From a virus, in IMG/VR virus record IMGVR_UViG_3300036399_001297, positions 1 through 64,000 of that record: a stretch of 64,000 nucleotides of DNA; one strand, 5' to 3'. Below the pieces are notes generated by a model. The model ran no database searches and had not been told where the DNA came from. It saw only the letters and a list, made by a program, of their open reading frames with translations. Positions 7,872 to 15,256 of this stretch are shown in pieces. Made by a program: the position numbers and the translations under genes. Position 1 is the first letter of the stretch. The number at the start of each line of letters is the position of its first letter.

Positions 7872-7879
7872 AATGTCAA
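7852..7879 (-). promoter_or_regulatory. Vegetative promoter of the primase gene
   Basis: Minus-strand TTGACA at 7874-7879, then CATAAT at 7852-7857 after 16 bp (or TAATAC at 7850-7855 after 18 bp), 7-9 nt before ATG 7842. It predicts a leaderless or near-leaderless mRNA. Confidence 0.7.
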
Positions 7880-7882
7880 CTT

Positions 7883-8671
7883 TTATTTATCGAAGTCGTT
7901 ATAATTATCGTCTAACATTCCTTTTTCGCCCCAAGGATCATCCATATCTATACCCAAATCCTTAGCGGTTTCCGGATCAATATCATGAGAAATTGAACTA
8001 TCCGTATTCATAGGATCAATATCTCCTTCTTCGGTATCGGTTCTAAATGCTTCCATCCCATCGTCTTTACTGTCAAATGATTCCGGTGCTTCTAATTCAT
8101 CTAATGACGGGTCTTTAACAGCAATTAATTTACCATTTTCTTCGCCCAATTGACCATCTGAAATCATTTTATTTATGATCTTGTCAACTTCTTCTTCTTC
8201 ATGACCGTATTTAGAAATGTATGCTTTAACTTCTTCTTTTGTAGCAGCTTCATCATCAGATTCGATGATATAATTATAAATATGTTCTTCTACGCTTGAG
8301 ATCGATTTTGTTTGTTCTTCTTGATTGGCTGCATTTTCATCAAATTCTACAAAATATGAATGATCCGGTGTATTTAAAACGTGCCAGAATCTTTTGAATA
8401 ACAATTTTCTTTCGTCTGGTCCTAAGCCTTGATTCAAGAAACCATGATTTATGGTGCTTTCCCATTCAGGTTTGGTTTCTGGTAAATTTCCGGTGGATTG
8501 TACGTGTTGTAATGCTTGTAGATAGAAATTTTTAAAAGGGCTTTTTAGATTTTTTAAATCTTCGGTCAATTTATCTAAGTTTAAAGTAAATTTAGGGTAT
8601 ACTTTTTTCTTTCTTCCTTCGTTGACTGTTACGACTTTTTCAAAAAGAATGTCAAAATTTGTTTTTTTCAT
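7883..8671 (-). CDS. Acidic late protein with candidate capsid-targeting leader
   Basis: 262 aa. The leader MKKTNFDILFEKVVTVNEG carries V-N-E|G, a plausible prohead protease site. A basic stretch (RKKKVYPKF) and an alpha-helical domain follow, then a very acidic second half (for example DEEAATKEE-type helices and DDPWGEKG near the end). A TATAAATA box lies directly upstream. The charge pattern (basic then acidic) resembles scaffold or internal head proteins, but no family is recognised and the assignment is inferential. Confidence 0.72.
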   Translation of the reverse strand: MKKTNFDILFEKVVTVNEGRKKKVYPKFTLNLDKLTEDLKNLKSPFKNFYLQALQHVQSTGNLPETKPEWESTINHGFLNQGLGPDERKLLFKRFWHVLNTPDHSYFVEFDENAANQEEQTKSISSVEEHIYNYIIESDDEAATKEEVKAYISKYGHEEEEVDKIINKMISDGQLGEENGKLIAVKDPSLDELEAPESFDSKDDGMEAFRTDTEEGDIDPMNTDSSISHDIDPETAKDLGIDMDDPWGEKGMLDDNYNDFDK

Positions 8672-8673
8672 GG

Positions 8674-8681
8674 TATTTATA
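8674..8681 (-). promoter_or_regulatory. Exact T4-type late box TATAAATA (second box GATAAATA at 8685-8692)
   Basis: TATAAATA lies only 2 nt before ATG 8671, too close for a start at AUG by T4 geometry. GATAAATA at 8685-8692 is 13 nt upstream and would give a leader of about 8 nt. Which one is used cannot be decided from sequence. Confidence 0.55.
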
Positions 8682-8695
8682 AACTATTTATCTTT

Positions 8696-9358
8696 TTAGG
8701 GTACAATTATTTCTTTTTCTGGCGGCATATATATATCTGACATCAAAGAATCTTCATCTCCATAAGCTTTTCCTTCTTTGGTTATGTATAATTCGGTTAA
8801 TTTTATTCTTTGTTCTGGTGTTCCGTATATCTCAATAAAAGCTGGGCAATCATCTTTTGGAAAAATTTTGCCATCCGACTTTATATATGTCTGTTGAAAA
8901 ATTTTAAAAATTGAATCGATTTCTTCTCTATATTGAGCATTCGTACTTCTCAAACCGTCATTAACAATATCTATAGGATTTTGTTTTGTCAACGGAAAAA
9001 AGAAAATTATATCATACATTCTTAATGTTTCATGTACTATGGTTCTAGTCTTGTCAACAAATTCATCACTTGCTTTTCCGTTTAGATTCAACCAAACAGT
9101 ATATGCTAGATTATCCAAAACGCATCTGTCATAGATTACATTATCATCTTTTGAAAATTCTATAGCTTGATCTACCAAAACGTCAAGAATAATTTTTTGA
9201 GATTCTTCATCGCCTTCTTCATTTATCGTAAGATTTTTTTCTTTGATAATATCCCTGTAGGTCTTTTCGGTGGTTTTATACATCGGCCAATTTTTTAAAA
9301 AATCAGAAATGTAAGTTGTTTTTCCTTGGCAAGCTGTTCCGGTTACGCAGATTTTCAT
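8696..9358 (-). CDS. P-loop kinase/ATPase of the AAA_28 (NadR-like) type
   Basis: 220 aa. Walker A is GTACQGKTT (residues 7-15) at the very N-terminus. VIYDRCVLDNLAYTVW is the 'DR..lDn' signature of AAA_28/NadR-like kinases, followed by a FFFPL strand and a C-terminal helical part. These proteins phosphorylate nucleotides, nucleosides or nicotinamide riboside-type substrates; the substrate here is unknown. The start overlaps the stop of the 9355-9639 gene (4 nt), so the two are translationally coupled. Confidence 0.75.
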   Translation of the reverse strand: MKICVTGTACQGKTTYISDFLKNWPMYKTTEKTYRDIIKEKNLTINEEGDEESQKIILDVLVDQAIEFSKDDNVIYDRCVLDNLAYTVWLNLNGKASDEFVDKTRTIVHETLRMYDIIFFFPLTKQNPIDIVNDGLRSTNAQYREEIDSIFKIFQQTYIKSDGKIFPKDDCPAFIEIYGTPEQRIKLTELYITKEGKAYGDEDSLMSDIYMPPEKEIIVP

Positions 9359-9639
9359 ATAAAATTTTCCTCCAACACAATTTCAGGAAAATATTTAATC
9401 AATACTTCCGTGTGTAAATCGTTATATTCTGTTTTTTCATTCAATTGTTTCAAAACACTTATTCTGTTTACAGGTATAGATGGATTTTCTACTCTAAACT
9501 TTAAGGCTAAATCTTTTAAATTCATAGTATCATCATAATCCCAGTCAGCGTTTGCATCAACTGAACATGCGAATAATAGCGATTCAACTATAAGAGAAAA
9601 TTCTTTTTCTGTCAATGATAAATTAATTTTTTGATCCAT
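9355..9639 (-). CDS. Small hypothetical protein
   Basis: 94 aa, not recognised. Acidic and helical (LSLTEKEFSLIVESLLFACSVD, split here by a turn at NADWDYDD). It leads a two-gene early unit with the P-loop kinase (ATGA overlap). A TTGACA element that overlaps the stop codon of the next upstream gene precedes it. Confidence 0.65.
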   Translation of the reverse strand: MDQKINLSLTEKEFSLIVESLLFACSVDANADWDYDDTMNLKDLALKFRVENPSIPVNRISVLKQLNEKTEYNDLHTEVLIKYFPEIVLEENFI

Positions 9640-9655
9640 AATACATACCTATATA

Positions 9656-9683
9656 TTATTAATCAAAATTATTATAATGTCAA
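9656..9683 (-). promoter_or_regulatory. Vegetative promoter TTGACA with weak -10
   Basis: Minus-strand TTGACA at 9678-9683, with TAATAA (9656-9661, 16-bp spacer) or TAATAT (9653-9658, 19 bp). ATG 9639 is 13-16 nt beyond. The TGA in TTGACA is the stop codon of the 9680-10051 gene. Confidence 0.5.
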
Positions 9684-10051
9684 ATAGAAGATTCCTTTGG
9701 TTTTTCTCCTGCGGTTATGAATTGTTTGAGTTGATCTATTAATGCTTCTGCGTTTTTATCATCTACAGACTTTGCGGCCAAAGATCTTTTAAATTCTTCT
9801 TGTCTCTGTTGATCAATGTTAAAAAAATCTTTAAACATTTTTAACAAATCAGTTTTTACGCCAATAACATCATTCGGGTCTGGTAATGATGATTGGTTTA
9901 TTTGTTCTTCCGAAGGATTTTCTGCTGGTGGTTGTCCTTGTGTTTCTAAATTTTCAGGAGATTGTTGCATATCAGTAGGTATTGGAGCCTCTTCATTTAA
10001 AAATATTTTATAAGAATTTTTATATATAGCATCAAATTTAGAAATTTTCAT
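9680..10051 (-). CDS. Small late protein with candidate capsid-targeting leader
   Basis: 123 aa. The leader MKISKFDAIYKNSYKIFLNEE contains L-N-E before EAPIP. A Pro/Gln/Glu-rich linker follows (about residues 25-60), then a helical C-terminus (DLLKMFKDFFNIDQQRQEEF). A TATAAGTA box lies 5 nt before the ATG, so it is a late gene with a leaderless transcript. A packaged internal head protein is the favoured but unproven reading. Confidence 0.72.
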   Translation of the reverse strand: MKISKFDAIYKNSYKIFLNEEAPIPTDMQQSPENLETQGQPPAENPSEEQINQSSLPDPNDVIGVKTDLLKMFKDFFNIDQQRQEEFKRSLAAKSVDDKNAEALIDQLKQFITAGEKPKESSI

Positions 10052-10056
10052 GAAAT

Positions 10057-10064
10057 TACTTATA
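10057..10064 (-). promoter_or_regulatory. Late-type box TATAAGTA, 5 nt before ATG
   Basis: TATAAGTA (one base from TATAAATA) on the minus strand, with exactly 5 nt to ATG 10051. T4 late initiation is about 6 nt after the box, so +1 would be the A of AUG. Confidence 0.7.
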
Positions 10065-10083
10065 CATTATATCTTATAAAAAA

Positions 10084-10091
10084 GATAATTA
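10084..10091 (+). promoter_or_regulatory. Late-type box GATAATTA, 7 nt before ATG
   Basis: GATAATTA fits the relaxed late consensus nATAAnTA and lies 7 nt upstream of ATG 10099. It would drive the 10099-11411 unit with the lysis genes. Confidence 0.45.
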
Positions 10092-10098
10092 TTTATAT

Positions 10099-10383
10099 AT
10101 GAATTTTAAAAATATTTTAAACGAAAATCTCGAAAATATGATGGGTGATATCAAAAATATGAAACTGTCTAATGATCCGGCTTTAAACATTCAGCCTGAA
10201 CAATCAAACAATCAACCTCAAAATATTTCACCTCAAAATATTAAACCATCCGTAAAGGTATTTATGGATCCAAAAACAAATCAGTATAAAATTACAGATG
10301 GTACTGGTAAAACATTGGCTACTATTAACAATAAAAATGATTTTGCTGTTGTTATAGACGCTTTAAAATCATATGTTAACTAA
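10099..10383 (+). CDS. Small late protein preceding the lysis genes
   Basis: 94 aa. The start MNFKNILNENLENMM resembles the shared leader (F-x-N-I-L-N-E). A Gln/Asn/Pro-rich linker is followed by a compact C-terminal domain (VKVFMDPKTNQYKITDGTGK, then a strand and helix ending in ALKSYVN). It overlaps the holin-like gene by 11 nt. No known family. Confidence 0.7.
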   Translation: MNFKNILNENLENMMGDIKNMKLSNDPALNIQPEQSNNQPQNISPQNIKPSVKVFMDPKTNQYKITDGTGKTLATINNKNDFAVVIDALKSYVN

Positions 10384-10813
10384 TATAAAAAATATATTTT
10401 TAAATGCATCCTCTTTTTTACAGAGCAATGTTGTTCCACCCAAAACTCCTTTATTTTTAGAAGAAGAGTTAGGTGCTGTAAATTTTTTAAAATCTAAAAA
10501 ATTTTTTATAGTATTTACAAGCATTTTAATAATTTGTTTTTTTTATTTTACAAGTATAGGTATATTATTTTTATTGCCTAATATGCCAGAAAAAATAACA
10601 GGATTTGTAACATTATTTTCAAAAACTATAGAATTGTTTACTCTGGTTGTTGGATTTTATTTAGGGGTTCAGACTATTTTAGACTATAAAGTAAACAGTT
10701 CAACGTCTACTAATTATAACGCAAATATTACATCTAATACAAATGTAATAAAGGAATATTTGCATTCTCCAAAAGATGATGATTTTACTTTAGAATATGT
10801 TTATGAAAAGTGA
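10373..10813 (+). CDS. Holin-like membrane protein
   Basis: 146 aa with two strong transmembrane segments: about residues 44-66 (FFIVFTSILIICFFYFTSIG) and about 80-104 (ending IELFTLVVGFYLGVQTIL). They are separated by a short loop, with a polar C-terminal tail. Size, topology and direct overlap with the endolysin gene support a holin that opens the inner membrane at lysis. It bears no resemblance to the T4 t holin, so the role rests on topology and context. Confidence 0.65.
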   Translation: MLTNIKNIFLNASSFLQSNVVPPKTPLFLEEELGAVNFLKSKKFFIVFTSILIICFFYFTSIGILFLLPNMPEKITGFVTLFSKTIELFTLVVGFYLGVQTILDYKVNSSTSTNYNANITSNTNVIKEYLHSPKDDDFTLEYVYEK

Positions 10814-11411
10814 GTATTTAAATTTTGATTGGTCGCCTATAATAAATTGGGAATCGGGCGGGAAATCGTATTATGAAAAATATTTAAACCGCTTCACGTA
10901 TCCAGGCGGGGCTTCGGGACCGACTATAATGATAGGAGTAGATTGTGCATATTATAATGAAAACGAATTAAAAAATATTTTTAATTTTTTACCCGAATCT
11001 GATATAAAATTAATATTAGGGTGTATCGGAAAAACCGGACCATCGGCTAAAACTTATATTAAAAAATTATCTCATATAAAAATTTCATGGGAAAACGCCG
11101 AAAAAGTTTTTTATGATATAATTCTTCCTAAATTTTATAATTTAACCTTAAAAATTTGGCCAAAAGTTGAAAACTTATGTCCCAATGCGCAAGTAGCATT
11201 GACTTCTATTGTTTTTAATCGAGGCGCTTCTTTATCTGGTGCATCAAGATTGGAAATGAGAGAGCTAAAGGTTTTAGTGCCATCAAAAAAATATAAAGAA
11301 ATATCTGACGAAATATTAAAGATGAAAAGATTATGGATTGGTAAAAATTTAGACGGTCTTTTAAAAAGAAGAGAAGAAGAATCTAAATTGGTTTTATCCT
11401 GTTTAAACTAA
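10803..11411 (+). CDS. Lysozyme-fold endolysin
   Basis: 202 aa from ATG 10803 (an ATG at 10797 is possible and adds two residues). The N-terminal WESGG carries the likely catalytic Glu, and SGPTIMIGVDCAYY is equivalent to the 'T.GyG' region of GH24-like lysozymes. NAQVALTSIVFNRGAS is the conserved helix and LDGLLKRREEESKLVL is the characteristic C-terminal 'GL..RR..E..L'. It would cleave peptidoglycan after holin release. No signal peptide is evident. Its start overlaps the holin-like gene and its stop overlaps the converging 11408-11878 gene by 4 nt. Confidence 0.8.
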   Translation: MKSEYLNFDWSPIINWESGGKSYYEKYLNRFTYPGGASGPTIMIGVDCAYYNENELKNIFNFLPESDIKLILGCIGKTGPSAKTYIKKLSHIKISWENAEKVFYDIILPKFYNLTLKIWPKVENLCPNAQVALTSIVFNRGASLSGASRLEMRELKVLVPSKKYKEISDEILKMKRLWIGKNLDGLLKRREEESKLVLSCLN

Positions 11412-11878
11412 CGATTCAACAACTTAAGTAATATTTCTTTTTGTTCTCCGGTTAGTCCTAAACACGGTATACCATCAAACATTAAAGAATTTTGGCAAAA
11501 CGTTTCGTCAATTATAGGAATTTTTCGATTTTTACAGAAGATTTTTTTGCAATAAGAATAAACTTTATCTATAAAAAAATCAGGATCTTCTAGGTGTTCG
11601 GAAAAATCTGAAAAATCTATGTCGGTATCAAAAAATATAAGTTTCATATTTTTTTCGGAACTTATTTTTTTCAATTCTAACTCAACCTCAACTATTGTTT
11701 TTTTTAAAATATCATTTACACAACGAATATTCTTTTTTATTCTTCCTTCTTCTAAAAGATTCCACTCGTACAAATAATCTAATATCTCGACTATTAGATC
11801 ATTACTAAAAGAATTAATAGAAAATAGTAAAAGTCTTTCTGATAAAATACAATATAGATGATTATTTATTTGTATCAC
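11408..11878 (-). CDS. Hypothetical protein
   Basis: 156 aa, GTG start at 11876-11878 overlapping the upstream stop by 17 nt. Helical N-terminal half (LIVEILDYLYEWNLLEE), then a strand LIFFDTDIDFSDF and a Cys-containing region (YCKKIFCKNRK). Not recognised. It is the last gene of the leftward unit that begins at 13145. Confidence 0.65.
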   Translation of the reverse strand: MIQINNHLYCILSERLLLFSINSFSNDLIVEILDYLYEWNLLEEGRIKKNIRCVNDILKKTIVEVELELKKISSEKNMKLIFFDTDIDFSDFSEHLEDPDFFIDKVYSYCKKIFCKNRKIPIIDETFCQNSLMFDGIPCLGLTGEQKEILLKLLNR

Positions 11879-12401
11879 AAGAATTTATTATAGCATTTAA
11901 TATAACCTTTTCAACTATTTCCGGTGAAAGACTACAATTCGCCTGTGAAATACTTTCCTTAAGATCTTTAATATTGTTATATATCTTATTTTGAATTTTA
12001 GATATTTTTATTTTATCTTCAAAGTTAACATTTTCAAAAATAGTTTGTTCTCTTATTAGCAAAGACTCTAAAAAAGGTTCAGATAATTTTTTAATCGAAT
12101 CGGCTATACGTTTATAAAATCTATCTAAAGGAGATTTATACTTTAAATCATTGTTTTGATTTAAAGTTTCGAATAAATGAGTTAATATTGTTGTTTTTTT
12201 TACTTGCTCTTTAATTTTTTGGTACATTATATTTCCTTTTATATGATTGCCTCCGTATGGGTTATATGGACAATTTGAAGACATATTAGGTGAACCACAA
12301 TAAATACATTTATCGTATTCGTCCATATGAGCATGAGCATTTACAGGAGAGTATATACATCCTGATCCATAATTAGATGCTCCGCAATAAACACATTTCA
12401 T
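11862..12401 (-). CDS. Protein with two tandem CxxC...C...H zinc-finger-like modules
   Basis: 179 aa. Two near-duplicate modules start the protein: CVYCGASNYGSGCIYSP followed by HAH, then CIYCGSPNMSSNCPYNP followed by NH. Each has C-x2-C-x7/8-C and a downstream His, probably binding one zinc. The remaining ~120 residues are helical. Not matched to a named family. ATGA overlap with the nuclease-like gene upstream implies translational coupling. A nucleic-acid or protein-binding role is inferred. Confidence 0.7.
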   Translation of the reverse strand: MKCVYCGASNYGSGCIYSPVNAHAHMDEYDKCIYCGSPNMSSNCPYNPYGGNHIKGNIMYQKIKEQVKKTTILTHLFETLNQNNDLKYKSPLDRFYKRIADSIKKLSEPFLESLLIREQTIFENVNFEDKIKISKIQNKIYNNIKDLKESISQANCSLSPEIVEKVILNAIINSCDTNK

Positions 12402-12919
12402 ACTTCTAGTCCTTTATCAAATTTATAAACATTTTTAATTTCTAAAATTTTATTTTTATTATTGTTTAAAAAATTTTCGGCTATTTCTATATTATATTTA
12501 TTATTATATGATAAAAAATTATCTTTTGTCAAGAAATTATATTCTTTCGGGTAACAAACATATGTAGATTTATGGGTTATTTTAAAAAAAAGTAACCAAA
12601 ACGATTTGTTTGTATGTGATGCCTGTGATATCCATTTGTCGAGTATACCACATTTTCCTTCAAACAAAGAATGAAATGGAAAATCTTTATAATTTTTTAC
12701 TTCTATAGAAAAATGAGATAATTCTTCTGGTACTACTATATCTCCTTCATTTAGATCTTGCTGTTCTTTAGTATATTTAGAAAAATTAGAAATATTTTTA
12801 CCTCCAAAAAAAGCACCAGATGTAAAAACTCTCATGAAAGATAACCCAAAACACTCAGAAAGCATATTGCAAACATATTGTTCTCCTCTTTTTCCTTTGT
12901 TTTTATTTTTATTTGGCAT
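12398..12919 (-). CDS. PD-(D/E)xK-type nuclease, Holliday-resolvase-like
   Basis: 173 aa from ATG 12919 (MPNKNKNKGKRGEQYV); an upstream in-frame ATG at 12964 lies deep inside the preceding gene and is less likely. GKRGEQYVCNML gives the first helix with Glu. EGDIVVPEELSHFSIEVKNYKDF gives D-x(n)-E-x-K, the catalytic core of restriction-like nucleases such as Hjc/RecU, and a SFWLLFFKI strand follows. T4 uses the unrelated gp49 for this step, so this could be its functional replacement (inference). Confidence 0.62.
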   Translation of the reverse strand: MPNKNKNKGKRGEQYVCNMLSECFGLSFMRVFTSGAFFGGKNISNFSKYTKEQQDLNEGDIVVPEELSHFSIEVKNYKDFPFHSLFEGKCGILDKWISQASHTNKSFWLLFFKITHKSTYVCYPKEYNFLTKDNFLSYNNKYNIEIAENFLNNNKNKILEIKNVYKFDKGLEV

Positions 12920-13145
12920 TTTTCTTTGATTTTCTTTTTTTATTAGATTTTTTTCCTGTGGCAAAAACAGTCAATTCGGGTGGATTTCTTTTGATAACCT
13001 TACCTAAAACTTTAGGAATTCTGTTGTCTCCAGCAGTTTTATCGGCCCATGATGTAGAAACATCACCAAAAACACTCATAGCGCCTCCAGCGGTATTACT
13101 TTCCATTATTTTTTTATATAGAATGTTAAAATTATTATTTTTCAT
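12909..13145 (-). CDS. Small basic late protein with candidate capsid-targeting leader
   Basis: 78 aa. The leader MKNNNFNILYKKIMESN closely parallels MKKTNFDILFEKV of the 7883-8671 protein. A Gly/Ala/Ser-rich middle is followed by a very basic tail (KKSNKKRKSKKNAK). A TGTAAGTA box lies 6 nt before the ATG. Basic tails suit DNA-binding internal head proteins. It overlaps the nuclease gene start by 11 nt. Confidence 0.7.
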   Translation of the reverse strand: MKNNNFNILYKKIMESNTAGGAMSVFGDVSTSWADKTAGDNRIPKVLGKVIKRNPPELTVFATGKKSNKKRKSKKNAK

Positions 13146-13151
13146 TAAATA

Positions 13152-13159
13152 TACTTACA
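13152..13159 (-). promoter_or_regulatory. Late-type box TGTAAGTA, 6 nt before ATG
   Basis: TGTAAGTA on the minus strand with 6 nt to ATG 13145. It heads the leftward unit 13145-11408. Confidence 0.55.
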
Positions 13160-13410
13160 TTTTTGGCCTAAAATATTCTAAATGTATTCTAAATATATTA
13201 CAAATATTATTCTATATATTATAAATATAACTTCTAAAACCCGCCCCCCTCCCCTTTAAATTATACTATATTTTTTAAATGTCAAGTATATTCTTAATAA
13301 TTTTAGTTAACAGACAATAAAATATAACAGTATAACAGATAATATTTGTCTAAAACCCACCCACCGCCCTTAAGCTTAATCTGTAATATTTCTTATGTCA
13401 ATAAAAAAAT
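13160..13410. other. Divergent non-coding region with paired C-rich tracts and AT repeats
   Basis: About 250 bp with no supportable ORF. It has near-repeats attctaaatgt, attctaaatat and attctatatat (13175-13219). Two C-rich tracts are each preceded by taaaac: cccgcccccctcccc within 13235-13260, and cccacccaccgccc within 13351-13372. They are G-rich on the minus strand and stand out in a ~30% GC genome. aacag motifs recur between 13308 and 13340. Genes diverge from here. A replication-origin or regulatory role is speculative. Confidence 0.5.
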
Positions 13411-13439
13411 TTGCATATTTTTAAAAAATGTGATAATAT
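13411..13439 (+). promoter_or_regulatory. Vegetative promoter TTGCAT-N17-TAATAT of the uvsY operon
   Basis: -35 TTGCAT 13411-13416, 17-bp spacer, -10 TAATAT 13434-13439, then 9 nt to ATG 13449. Leader predicted to be only about 2-3 nt. Confidence 0.75.
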
Positions 13440-13448
13440 AGTAAATAT

Positions 13449-13844
13449 ATGGATATTTTAGAAGAATATAAAAAAGAAATAACAGAGGATACTAAAATAG
13501 ACCAGATTAATATTTTGGATAAACAGTTGATGCTTCCTTCTATAAAACATAAATGGGTTGCTAGATTGATAGATTCTAAAAAAAACTTAAATAAATTAAA
13601 CAAAAAGAAAAAAGATATTAAAAAATTAGTAGTAGAACAAATTCAAGATAATATACCTAAAAATTTACCAAAAGCCGCGCTTGATCTAAAGATAGAAGGA
13701 TCGGAAAAGGTAAAAGAAATTAACGACGAAATAGAAAAATATGAATTGTTAATAGATTATTTAGAAAAAGTTGAAAAAATATTTTCAAGCATGAGTTTTG
13801 ATTTTAAAACTGCTACTGATTTAATTAAAATGGAAACAACATGA
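13449..13844 (+). CDS. uvsY: UvsY recombination mediator
   Basis: 131 aa, close to T4 UvsY (137 aa). The pattern matches the family: acidic N-terminal helix, DTKIDQINILDKQLMLPSIKHKW (broken by the conserved 'iPslh.K' turn), a Lys-rich middle, and a C-terminal EINDEIEKYELLIDYLEK helix before the final FDFKTATDLIK helix. UvsY helps UvsX displace gp32 from ssDNA. It is the first gene of the uvsY-uvsW-55-47 operon and overlaps uvsW by 4 nt. Confidence 0.8.
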   Translation: MDILEEYKKEITEDTKIDQINILDKQLMLPSIKHKWVARLIDSKKNLNKLNKKKKDIKKLVVEQIQDNIPKNLPKAALDLKIEGSEKVKEINDEIEKYELLIDYLEKVEKIFSSMSFDFKTATDLIKMETT

Positions 13845-15256
13845 TATCCATAGATTTTTATAACGATAAAAAAAATTTAATGCAAATAGTTTCTGACTCT
13901 GATGAGTTGGAACTTATAAGGCATCATTTTTCGTGTCCAAATCCAGCAGCAATATCTAGAAATAAATTCATACCAAAAAGATTGTATGCGATAACACCAG
14001 CCGGAAAATTTGAATCTGGTTTGTTGGAAGAAATAAAAAAATATCTAATTTCAGAAAATCTAAGGTTTGAAATATCCGAAGACATAAAAAATTCAAAAAT
14101 CGTTTTTAACGCATCTGAAATAGTGCCTATGCATATTCCATATAGGGAATATCAAGAAAACGCGATAGTGACCGCTATAAGAGAAAACAATGGGGTTATT
14201 GTTGTCGGTACTGGTGGTGGAAAAACACTACTGACGGCTGGATTGATTGTAAACTTACGAGAAAATTTAAAAAAACTAAATGCTAAAGTTTTGGTTACGG
14301 TTCCAACGATTCAACTTGTGGAACAAACTGCATCAGATTTTAAAGAATACGGTCTGACGAAAATATCAAAATGGTCGGGTAAAAACAAATTAGATGCTGA
14401 CGCCGAAATTATTGTAGCCGGAACACAATATCTGGTAGGAAAAAATACAGATTTATCTATATTAAACGACATAGATATTTTAATAATGGATGAGTGTCAT
14501 GTACTTAAAAAAAATAACGAAATAAATAATATTTTTAAATTTATAAAAACCCCGTTCAAATTCGGATTAACCGGATCACTACCAGAAGAAAAAATAGACC
14601 AATGGAATATAAACGGTAAACTGGGACCAATAATTTTCGAAAAGAAAACCGACGAACTCAAAAAAGGCGAGTACGTTTCAGACTTCCAAATTTATCTTAT
14701 AGAAATTGATCATGGTAAAACAAATTTTCCGTTTAATCCCAACTCACCTACATCTAAATATGAAAATGAATTAACATATTTGATGACGTGTGAAAAAAGA
14801 AATGATATAATCTCAAAACTGGTTAACAAAATAAATAAAAACACAATTATAATGGTTGATCGCATTTTGCACGGCGAAGAATTGTTAAATAGCCTTAAAA
14901 AAATATGTATCGATTCCCCTGTTTATTTTATACAAGGATCAACCGAAATGGAAGATCGGGAAAAAATAAAAAATTTGATGGAGAACGAAAGTAATGTTAT
15001 AGTTGTTGCAATATCTAAAATATTTTCAACTGGCATAAATATACCAAATCTTCATTCGATTGTTTTTGCATCCGCTGGAAAAGCTAAAATAAAAATAGTA
15101 CAAAGTATAGGACGTGCTTTGCGTTTACATCCTACAAAAGAAAAGGCTTATATTTTTGACATAGCAGATAACACGTATTATGGTAAAATACATAAAGACG
15201 AACGCAAAAAACTTTATAAGGCCGAAAAATATCCATTTATAGAAAAAAACATATGA
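13841..15256 (+). CDS. uvsW: UvsW-type recombination DNA helicase
   Basis: 471 aa; T4 UvsW is 503 aa. SF2 motifs: Q/I region YREYQENAIV, Walker A GTGGGKT (residues 123-129), motif II MDECH (216-220), motif III GLTGSL, motif V FSTGINIPNL and motif VI QSIGRALRLH. UvsW drives branch migration, regression of forks and R-loop removal at the switch to recombination-dependent replication. ATGA overlaps link it to uvsY and to gene 55. Confidence 0.88.
   Translation: MISIDFYNDKKNLMQIVSDSDELELIRHHFSCPNPAAISRNKFIPKRLYAITPAGKFESGLLEEIKKYLISENLRFEISEDIKNSKIVFNASEIVPMHIPYREYQENAIVTAIRENNGVIVVGTGGGKTLLTAGLIVNLRENLKKLNAKVLVTVPTIQLVEQTASDFKEYGLTKISKWSGKNKLDADAEIIVAGTQYLVGKNTDLSILNDIDILIMDECHVLKKNNEINNIFKFIKTPFKFGLTGSLPEEKIDQWNINGKLGPIIFEKKTDELKKGEYVSDFQIYLIEIDHGKTNFPFNPNSPTSKYENELTYLMTCEKRNDIISKLVNKINKNTIIMVDRILHGEELLNSLKKICIDSPVYFIQGSTEMEDREKIKNLMENESNVIVVAISKIFSTGINIPNLHSIVFASAGKAKIKIVQSIGRALRLHPTKEKAYIFDIADNTYYGKIHKDERKKLYKAEKYPFIEKNI

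Noticed and set aside
12920-12964. ATG 12964 as the nuclease start
   Set aside because: It lies 56 nt inside the preceding gene; ATG 12919 is followed at once by a typical nuclease N-terminus.
13160-13410. tRNA or other structured RNA gene
   Set aside because: No cloverleaf or conserved T-loop sequence (GTTCRANYC) was found here or in other gaps.
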